A stretch of 64,000 nt of DNA from Cryomorphaceae bacterium 1068. GTDB lineage: Bacteria; Bacteroidota; Bacteroidia; Flavobacteriales_D; Cryomorphaceae. The translations under genes were made by a program, and so were the position numbers. This document shows, piece after piece, positions 57,458 to 64,000 of the stretch (position 1 is its first letter; each line of letters opens with the position of its first letter). The stretch is from positions 434,001 through 498,000 of the forward strand of contig JAPVXR010000001.1 of assembly GCA_027214385.1 (NCBI GenBank). The letters run 5' to 3'. The notes below the pieces were generated by a model, which had not been told where the DNA came from, did no database searches, and saw nothing but the letters and a program-made list of their open reading frames with translations.

Positions 57458-58866
57458 CCAAACTCGCACTTCATTGGAAAATCATCATAGGATTGGTGCT
57501 CGGAATTATCTGGGCATTTTTGGCGAGTTACCTTGGGTGGAATGAATTTACCAAAAATTGGATTGATCCATTCGGGGTAATTTTTATCCGAATGCTCAAG
57601 TTTATAGCTGTTCCGTTAGTCCTGTTTTCCATCATGTCGGGAATCGCAGGACTCAAGGATGTTTCGAAGCTAGGAAGACTCGGAGCCAAAACCTTGGGAT
57701 TGTACCTTATTACGACGGTTACCGCAATTGGTATTGGTCTTTTGCTGGTAAACGTCATCCAGCCGGGAAGTTTTGTCGATGAAGAATCTCGGATTAAAAA
57801 TCGGATTGCTTATGAAACTTGGGCTGTTTCGAATGAGATCGAAATCAAAGACGGCAAGTACTTTTCGGGAGATCCAGCCTACGCTGATTATCTCACGGAG
57901 GAGGCTCAGATGTTAGCCGACCAGGAAAGTCTTGCAAAAGCCCAAGAAAAGCTCAAGACCGCTGATGATTCAAAGGAAGATGGCCCTCTAAAGTTCTTGG
58001 TGGACATGGTTCCCGAGAATATCATTCTCTCCATTTCCGACAATGGATTAATGCTCCAAGTCATCTTCTTTGCCATTTTCTTTGGTCTTTGTCTGGCAAT
58101 TGTTCCCGAAGAAAAAGTGAGCGTCTTGAAGGCCTTTGTGGAAGGAACCAATGAGGTCTTCCTTAAAATGGTAGACATTGTCATGCAAGCCGCACCTTTC
58201 TTTGTTTTTGCCTTGATGGCAGGTGTGCTTTCCACCATGGCCGATACGCCTGCTCAAGTATTCGAAATATTCAAAGGACTCGGAAGTTATTCCATCACGG
58301 TGGCGGTTGGGTTGGCCTTTATGATTTTTGTTTTCTATCCGCTTATCGCGAAAACGGTGGTTAAACCGTTGACCTACCGTGGGTTTTTCAAACGAATTGC
58401 ACCCGCTCAGTTCCTCGCTTTTTCTACGAGTTCCAGTGCCGCAACACTTCCTGTTACCATGGAATGTGTAGAGGAGAACATTGGCGTTTCCAGAAGCATT
58501 ACCGGCTTTGTGCTTCCCATTGGGGCGACCGTCAATATGGACGGGACAAGTCTTTATCAGGCGGTTGCCGTTATCTTTTTGGCTCAGTTACACTATGTTG
58601 ATCTTAGCCTTGGACAGCAATTAACAATTGTTCTCACTGCCACTTTGGCTTCTATTGGATCGGCTGCAGTTCCTAGTGCGGGCCTTGTGATGCTTATTAT
58701 CGTACTCCAAAGTGTCGGGTTGAATCCATTGTGGATCGCAATAATTTTCCCCGTTGACCGTATCTTAGACATGTGTCGTACCGTAGTAAATGTAACGGGA
58801 GATGCAACTGTTTCAACCGTGATTGCGAAATCTGAAAACGAACTAAATTACCGAGAGGACATATGA
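57454..58866 (+). CDS. Dicarboxylate/amino-acid:cation symporter (DAACS/GltP family)
   Basis: The protein has 470 residues. It has the eight-helix DAACS fold, with SIMSGIAGL, the HP1 motif [12 protein letters not shown] and the cation-site NMDGTSLYQ, and transports glutamate, aspartate or C4-dicarboxylates with Na+ or H+. An insertion of about 60 polar residues between early helices (about 100-175, [15 protein letters not shown]-like with many Asp, Glu, Lys) is longer than in GltPh-like proteins. The ATG at 57454 overlaps the aroC stop, so the transporter is coupled to aroC. The downstream asmA overlaps it in turn. Confidence 0.93.
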   Translation: MTKLALHWKIIIGLVLGIIWAFLASYLGWNEFTKNWIDPFGVIFIRMLKFIAVPLVLFSIMSGIAGLKDVSKLGRLGAKTLGLYLITTVTAIGIGLLLVNVIQPGSFVDEESRIKNRIAYETWAVSNEIEIKDGKYFSGDPAYADYLTEEAQMLADQESLAKAQEKLKTADDSKEDGPLKFLVDMVPENIILSISDNGLMLQVIFFAIFFGLCLAIVPEEKVSVLKAFVEGTNEVFLKMVDIVMQAAPFFVFALMAGVLSTMADTPAQVFEIFKGLGSYSITVAVGLAFMIFVFYPLIAKTVVKPLTYRGFFKRIAPAQFLAFSTSSSAATLPVTMECVEENIGVSRSITGFVLPIGATVNMDGTSLYQAVAVIFLAQLHYVDLSLGQQLTIVLTATLASIGSAAVPSAGLVMLIIVLQSVGLNPLWIAIIFPVDRILDMCRTVVNVTGDATVSTVIAKSENELNYREDI

Positions 58867-61709
58867 AAAAAGCGCTGAAAATTATTGCCATCATTGTCGT
58901 GGCTATCTTTCTGCTCCTGCTGATTCTTCCTTTTGTCTTTAAAGGGAAAATCGTTGATCTGGTAAAACAGCAAGCCAACGAGAATCTCCGCGCGAAAGTC
59001 GAGTTTAACGATGTAAGGCTTTCGCTTATTCGCAATTTCCCGAACCTGGCCGTTGGGATTGAAGAATTGAGTGTTGTCGGTATCGAAGATTTCGAAGGCG
59101 ACACTTTGGCCAGCATTGGAAATATTGGACTCGTGATGGATGTGATGAGCGTCATTAGTGGAGATCAAATCGTGGTGAAAAGCATCAACCTCGAGAGGCC
59201 TTATTTCATGGTGAAGGTATTGGAAGACGGTACTGCCAATTACGACATCGCCATTGCCTCTGATGATTCTTCAGCCGAGGAAGAAGAGGTTGTCACTGAA
59301 GAGAGTGCCCCGCTCAACTTGTCGATAAAAGAATACAGTATTTCAGATGGGGTAATTATCTACGATGACGCCACCTTGCCTATGCGCTTGGTCATCGACG
59401 ATTTGGATCATACCGGCAATGGAGATTTTGCTCAGGATATTTTTACGCTTAAGACCGAAACGCATATTCAGGCTTTCACCGTTGATTATGACGGCATCAA
59501 GTATGCGAATGCGCTCAAAGCTGATTTGATTGCCGATTTGGCCATGAACCTTGAAGAAATGCGGTTTGAGTTTATGGAAAACGAACTCGACGTGAATGCC
59601 TTGGTTCTTAAGTTTGATGGTTTTGTGGCCATGCCGACTGACGACATCGATATGGATATCACCTTTGCCACAGAAACGGCAGAGCTTACAGCTATTATGA
59701 GTTTGATTCCTGCATATTACACCCAAGATTTAGAAGGTGTAAGTGCTTCGGGATCGGTCTTGTTGGATGGTTATGTTCGCGGAACCTACAACGAGCAGAA
59801 CATGCCTGCTTTTATGGCCGAGCTTAAAGTTGATAATGGATCGGTGCAATATCCCGATTTGCCAAAGAGCATTCAAAACATCGCCATTGACGCGAAGGTA
59901 GAAAGCCCCGAAGGAAATGATCTGGATAAAATAGCGGTGGACGTTCCCAAGTTTCACATGGAAATTGGGAAAACAGCTGCTAAGCCTAATACAATCGATG
60001 CATACCTCTTTTTGCGCAATCCGATGAGTGATCCGAACATTCGCACGAAAGTGGACGCCGATCTCGATTTGGGCAGCTTTAGCGACGTGGTTCCTATGGA
60101 AGAAGAATTTGAGATGGCAGGTATTCTTTCGGCCCACTTCAAATTGGATGGAAATCTTAGCGCTATCGAGAACCAGCGGTTCAATGATTTTGATGCTTCA
60201 GGGGCTGCGGCAATGAATGATTTCATTTATCGAGATGCAGAGGTAGATGTGGCATTGCCGATTGCTAAAATGGATTTTACTCCACAAAGATTGAATGTCG
60301 AAACGGTGAAGTTGATTTACGAAGGCATCAATATGGAGATGGATGGCTACATCAGCAATTATGTGGCTTACGCTCTTCAGGACACTACGCTCCAAGGAGT
60401 ATTCAATTTCGGTGCTGACAAGATTGACGTCAATAAATTCATGACATCAGAAGAAGGAGAGGAAACAGTAACGGCTGAAGAGTCAACTGGTGAAGAAGTT
60501 GAGACAGCTTCAAGCGATAGCGCTTCTGGAGTCGTTCCAATTCCTGATAATCTGGACTTGGTCTTGAATGCCACTATCGGAGAAATTACTTACGACGATC
60601 TTGTTCTTTCGGATATCAAAGGAAAAATCACCTTGCGAAATGAGAGGGCTGAGTTGGAGAAATTAGTTGCTAAGGGGCTTGGAGGAACCATGGGTATTAG
60701 CGGTAGCTATTCGACTCAAGACCTGGATAAACCCTCATATGACTTTGCATATGACCTAAACTCAATTGAGATTGACCAAGCTTTTAATACGTTCAACACT
60801 GTTCAAAAGATTGCCCCGATTGCGAAGCACGCGAAAGGTAAGGTGAGCTCTGATTTGAAGGTTGAAGGAATTCTCGATCAGAATATGGAGCCCATTTATG
60901 AAACCATGCAAGGACGTGGCTCTTTAGTGAGTGATGAGGTGGTTTTAAAAGGTGGCGATTTCCTTGAAAAGCTTTCGACTACTATGAAAGCGCCTGGTTT
61001 GAAAGAACAACGCATTCAAGACTTAGATGCAACTTTTGTAATTGAAGACGGAAAAGTTACCACTTCGCCTTTCGATGTAAAAATCGATGCAATGACGGCC
61101 AATGTGAGCGGTTGGGTAAGCTTTGATGAAAAGATCGACTACCTCATGAAGATGAAAATTCCACGTGAAGAGTTAGGAGGTGAATTCAACAAAATGGCTG
61201 AAGGGCTCTTAGGTCAAGCCAATGCTTTTCTCGGTGGGAACATGTCTTTGGGTGAATACATCAATATGGACGTAACGATCGAGGGAGATCTTTATGATCC
61301 TTCAATCAAACCTGCCTTTGCAGGCATGGAGGGCGAAAGTTCTGTTAAAGAGCAAGCTACTGAAGCCATCAAAGAAGAGGTGGATAAGCAGATCGATAAT
61401 GCCAAGGAAGAGCTTGCTAAGGAGGCGGATAAAATATTGGCCGATGCGCAAAAGCAAGCCGATAAATTGGTGAGAGAGGCTGAAAAAGCTGCGGATGACC
61501 TTCGTAAGGAAGCAGATAAGCAAGCGGATAAGTTGATCAAGGATGCGAAGAATCCGATTGCGAAAGCTGGTGCAAAAATAGGAGCCGATCAGTTGAGGAA
61601 GCAAGCGGACACGCAAGGTGATAAATTGGTAGCGGAAGCCCAAAAGCAAGCTGATAAGATTATGGCTGACGCCAGAAAACAAGCAGATAAGATCAATAAC
61701 GGAGAGTAA
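58863..61709 (+). CDS. AsmA family protein
   Basis: The protein has 948 residues. A single N-terminal membrane anchor (IIAIIVVAIFLLLLILPFVFK) is followed by the AsmA N-terminal domain (AKVEFNDVRLSLIRNFPNLAV and SINLERPYFMVKVLEDGTANYDI), a long repeating beta-groove core (about 120-780) and the AsmA_2 C-terminal region. The family forms inter-membrane lipid-transfer bridges of the RBG type. A distinctive tail (about 850-948) is a charged coiled coil of repeated KQADKL/KEADK-like heptads. Start overlaps the symporter stop (ATGA). Confidence 0.85.
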   Translation: MKKALKIIAIIVVAIFLLLLILPFVFKGKIVDLVKQQANENLRAKVEFNDVRLSLIRNFPNLAVGIEELSVVGIEDFEGDTLASIGNIGLVMDVMSVISGDQIVVKSINLERPYFMVKVLEDGTANYDIAIASDDSSAEEEEVVTEESAPLNLSIKEYSISDGVIIYDDATLPMRLVIDDLDHTGNGDFAQDIFTLKTETHIQAFTVDYDGIKYANALKADLIADLAMNLEEMRFEFMENELDVNALVLKFDGFVAMPTDDIDMDITFATETAELTAIMSLIPAYYTQDLEGVSASGSVLLDGYVRGTYNEQNMPAFMAELKVDNGSVQYPDLPKSIQNIAIDAKVESPEGNDLDKIAVDVPKFHMEIGKTAAKPNTIDAYLFLRNPMSDPNIRTKVDADLDLGSFSDVVPMEEEFEMAGILSAHFKLDGNLSAIENQRFNDFDASGAAAMNDFIYRDAEVDVALPIAKMDFTPQRLNVETVKLIYEGINMEMDGYISNYVAYALQDTTLQGVFNFGADKIDVNKFMTSEEGEETVTAEESTGEEVETASSDSASGVVPIPDNLDLVLNATIGEITYDDLVLSDIKGKITLRNERAELEKLVAKGLGGTMGISGSYSTQDLDKPSYDFAYDLNSIEIDQAFNTFNTVQKIAPIAKHAKGKVSSDLKVEGILDQNMEPIYETMQGRGSLVSDEVVLKGGDFLEKLSTTMKAPGLKEQRIQDLDATFVIEDGKVTTSPFDVKIDAMTANVSGWVSFDEKIDYLMKMKIPREELGGEFNKMAEGLLGQANAFLGGNMSLGEYINMDVTIEGDLYDPSIKPAFAGMEGESSVKEQATEAIKEEVDKQIDNAKEELAKEADKILADAQKQADKLVREAEKAADDLRKEADKQADKLIKDAKNPIAKAGAKIGADQLRKQADTQGDKLVAEAQKQADKIMADARKQADKINNGE

Positions 61710-61714
61710 GTTCC

Positions 61715-63748
61715 ATGATTTTTAAAGCAATAAAATATCTAAGTCTAAGCGTGACCTTCTTGATAGGTTTTGCGTTGCAGGCACAGAATTGCGGTCCATC
61801 TTCGTCGAAAAAAGCCCAAAAGCTTTTAGATGAAGCGATGAACAGTTCGCGGCTGGACCTCGGTGAGCGAATTGATGTTTTCCGAAAATCACTTGATGCA
61901 GACCCTGAATGCATCGAATGTCTTTTTGGAAAAGCCCGAGCGGAATATGGCTTAGCCATGGAGCAAAATACGGGGTATGATCGTTCCTACAACGATTTTG
62001 TAGAAGTGATCACTTCCTGTCCGAACTACCACGCAGATGCTTATTATTACGCTGGAATCATTGCATATGCAAACCAAGACTACGAGAATGCTCAGAAGTA
62101 TTTTGAAGGCTTTTTGACTTTCGATAAGGAGGCTGGGAAAACGTCGCGTGATCACGAAGCAAAAGAAGGGGATATTGCATCTGTATTGCCCGAAGTACGT
62201 TTCTACAATGAATTTTATTCCAATCCGGTGGACTACGATCCGAGAAGGCTGGCAAATGTGAATACAGCAGCAGGAGAGTACTTGCCTATGTTATCGCCCG
62301 ATAACCAGCTGATATTTTTCACTCGGAAATCTAAGGAAAAAGCAAAAGGCGACTTGTACGCGACAGAGGTGGAGCGATTCATGATGGCTGAACAAATCGA
62401 TGGTGCCAGTGAATACGACAATGCTGAATCTCTTCCTGCTCCTTTCAATGTCGGAGATAATTATGGAGGAGTGACCCTCTCTCTGGACAATCGCGAGATG
62501 TTCATTACAGTGTGCAAGCCTGTTTCTTCCAGCTATAAAAACTGCGATCTCTATGTTTCGAGATATGAACGAGAAACGAATGATGCGGGTAAGGTCCTTT
62601 ACAATTGGACCGGGCTGGAAAATTTAGGTGAGAATGTGAATACTTCAGATGGCTGGGAGGCGCAGCCCACCTTGTCGGCAGATGGAAATACGCTTTATTT
62701 CGCCACCATAAGAGAGACGACCACGCCTGATAAAGACGGAAATCCAACTATTGATATTTTCTACACGGAGCGTTCTGCGACTGGCGAGTGGTCTCTTGCC
62801 AAACCTATTGGCGATGACATCAATACTGATGGAAACGACAAGAGCCCTGTTCTCCATGCTGATAGCCGAACGATGTACTTTGCCAGCAATGGTCACCTCG
62901 GAGCAGGCGGCTACGATATATTTTACAGCAAGCAAGAAGATGATGGCGGTTGGACGAGGCCAAAGAACATTGGTTACCCCGTAAACTCTCCCCAAGATGA
63001 GCACGGCTTGGTTGTGAGCACCGACGGAAAAATTGCGCTTTTTGCATCGTCGAATGTCGCTTCAGCTAAAGGACTGGATATATATGCATTTGACGTTCCG
63101 AAGGAAGCCAGACCTGAGAAGGTGCTGATTTTAAAAGGTGATGTAAAGAATGAACAAGGTGAGTTGGTGACCGATGCGAAGATTGAAATCAAATATGCCG
63201 AGACCAAAGAAGTGAAGGAGGTTAAAGTTGACGATATAGACGGGACTTACGCCGCAGTTGTCAATCTTAGAAAAGACGAAGATGTCGTAGTGAGCGTAAA
63301 AAGCGATACAGAAGATCTAGCCTTTAATACCCGCGTATTCACTTTAGCCGATACGGCGGAAACGGTGCGTGATTTGGAAATGAAGGTCGAGAAGCTGGTT
63401 TCAGGAAAGACATATCGAATGAACGATATCCGCTTCGCAACGGGTTCTTCTGAAATCGATGAGGCATCAAAATCTGTACTCAGTGAATTTGCCGATTACT
63501 TAAACGATAATCCAACTTATCAAGTTGATATATTCGGACATACCGATGATGTAGGAGATGCAGAAGCCAATCTAGCTCTTAGTGCTGATCGGGCGTTTGA
63601 AGTGTTTGGATACTTGCAAGAATCAGGTGTGAACCCCGACAAGATGAATTTTAAAGGGTTTGGTGAATCAAAGCCATTGGTTCCGAATAATTCTGATGCA
63701 GACCGTGCTATAAATCGACGGACCGAGTTCAAGATTGTAAAGCGTTAA
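61715..63748 (+). CDS. PD40/WD40-like protein with OmpA domain
   Basis: The protein has 677 residues. Signal peptide (to FALQAQ, residue 23), a TPR-rich N-terminal part (about 30-150), PD40 (WD40-like) beta-propeller repeats (about 180-420, motifs YLPMLSPDNQLIFFTRKS, PTLSADGNTLYFAT, PVLHADSRTMYFAS), a carboxypeptidase-like Ig domain (about 470-550, LKGDVKNEQGELVTDAK), and a C-terminal OmpA-like peptidoglycan-binding domain (about 565-677, HTDDVGDAEANLALSADRA). This is the OmpA family architecture common in gliding and T9SS Bacteroidota; it links outer membrane and cell wall. Transcribed five bases after AsmA. Confidence 0.9.
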   Translation: MIFKAIKYLSLSVTFLIGFALQAQNCGPSSSKKAQKLLDEAMNSSRLDLGERIDVFRKSLDADPECIECLFGKARAEYGLAMEQNTGYDRSYNDFVEVITSCPNYHADAYYYAGIIAYANQDYENAQKYFEGFLTFDKEAGKTSRDHEAKEGDIASVLPEVRFYNEFYSNPVDYDPRRLANVNTAAGEYLPMLSPDNQLIFFTRKSKEKAKGDLYATEVERFMMAEQIDGASEYDNAESLPAPFNVGDNYGGVTLSLDNREMFITVCKPVSSSYKNCDLYVSRYERETNDAGKVLYNWTGLENLGENVNTSDGWEAQPTLSADGNTLYFATIRETTTPDKDGNPTIDIFYTERSATGEWSLAKPIGDDINTDGNDKSPVLHADSRTMYFASNGHLGAGGYDIFYSKQEDDGGWTRPKNIGYPVNSPQDEHGLVVSTDGKIALFASSNVASAKGLDIYAFDVPKEARPEKVLILKGDVKNEQGELVTDAKIEIKYAETKEVKEVKVDDIDGTYAAVVNLRKDEDVVVSVKSDTEDLAFNTRVFTLADTAETVRDLEMKVEKLVSGKTYRMNDIRFATGSSEIDEASKSVLSEFADYLNDNPTYQVDIFGHTDDVGDAEANLALSADRAFEVFGYLQESGVNPDKMNFKGFGESKPLVPNNSDADRAINRRTEFKIVKR

Positions 63749-63749
63749 C

Positions 63750-63757
63750 TATCTTTG
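63750..63757 (+). promoter_or_regulatory. Promoter -7 element for the gene at 63775
   Basis: TATCTTTG is an exact match lying one base after the OmpA-protein stop, 17 bases before the next ATG. Transcript leader would be about 10 bases. Confidence 0.48.
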
Positions 63758-63774
63758 CGGCAAAATATTAAACC

Positions 63775-64000
63775 ATGAAAAGACTACTTTTAGCATTAGC
63801 ACTACTCGGATTTTACGCTTGTAGCGAAACAGTTGAGAACACAGAAGCTAAAACTCCAGAAGTTGAAACGGTTGCACAGACCATTTCTATGAATTATTAC
63901 GGTGATACCATCGAAACGTCTGGAGCCTTGACACCTGAAGCTTTTTTAACAGCAATGGAAGGTAAGGATTCACTTTACACGACTCTTCAAGCTACCATCA
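63775..64000 (+). CDS. DUF4920-like lipoprotein (partial)
   Basis: The first 75 residues are visible and the frame runs off the window end. The N-terminus (MKRLLLALALLGFYAC) ends in a lipobox-like GFYAC (Cys16). A Glu/Thr/Val-rich linker leads to YYGDTIETSGALTPEAFLTA and MEGKDS, resembling the start of the DUF4920 domain, which continues outside the window. Function unknown. It probably has its own promoter at 63750-63757. Confidence 0.6.
   Translation, partial: MKRLLLALALLGFYACSETVENTEAKTPEVETVAQTISMNYYGDTIETSGALTPEAFLTAMEGKDSLYTTLQATI

Overview
The window is a chromosomal segment of a Bacteroidota bacterium, most likely a Flavobacteriia-type marine or aquatic heterotroph; I cannot place it to genus. 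The evidence is type IX secretion (T9SS) cargo with type A and type B C-terminal domains, a PorP/SprF protein, two TonB-dependent receptors, Bacteroidota-type promoters (TTTG-N17-23-TAnnTTTG), little sign of Shine-Dalgarno sequences, and a dnaE-trxA junction followed by a DUF58 gene. Almost all of the DNA is coding. There is no phage, integron, CRISPR array, transposase or rRNA. The ends cut dnaE (left) and a small lipoprotein gene (right).

Layout. 1-2480: dnaE 3' end, trxA, a DUF58 protein, tRNA-Asp with a textbook promoter and terminator, then a 94-bp exact direct repeat combined with a 22-bp perfect inverted repeat. 2485-9676 (minus): three tandem paralogous lipoproteins, a 1205-residue SBBP/type B T9SS cargo protein and its PorP/SprF partner. 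9770-19293: monomeric NADP-isocitrate dehydrogenase (minus), then a secreted BNR/sortilin-like propeller protein, a BaiN-like flavoprotein and an outer-membrane beta-barrel receptor (plus). 19309-28768 (minus): an Ntn-hydrolase, then a tight group of TonB-dependent receptor, methylthioribose-kinase-like protein and periplasmic nucleoside hydrolase, a DUF2064 protein, a kelch T9SS cargo, an OMP and a small membrane protein. 28828-39528: a PH-domain membrane pair, a DUF5723-like OMP, a DUF3857 transglutaminase, a TerB-like protein, a serine hydrolase, two T9SS cargo proteins and AlkB. 39525-45992 (minus): a complete RND efflux operon (TetR, adaptor, pump, TolC, DUF3817) with a palindromic operator candidate. 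46127-50309: a NYN/OST-HTH protein and sdhCAB. 50683-54052: class II ribonucleotide reductase and a small membrane protein. 54057-64000: hutI (minus), tyrA, aroC, a dicarboxylate/amino-acid symporter, AsmA, a PD40/OmpA protein and a partial lipoprotein.

Genes that work together: sdhCAB, the RND operon and the kinase/nucleoside hydrolase pair all show ATGA or short overlaps. trxA and nrdJ are functionally linked (thioredoxin can reduce ribonucleotide reductase) and lie 50 kb apart, yet both are followed by the same kind of structured repeat and then a terminator. That repeat, and the invertible-looking repeat beside tRNA-Asp, are the least explained non-coding features. I found no convincing new defence or mobile system. 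The most system-like novelty candidates are the lipoprotein triplet beside the T9SS pair and the TonB receptor/kinase/nucleoside-hydrolase cluster.
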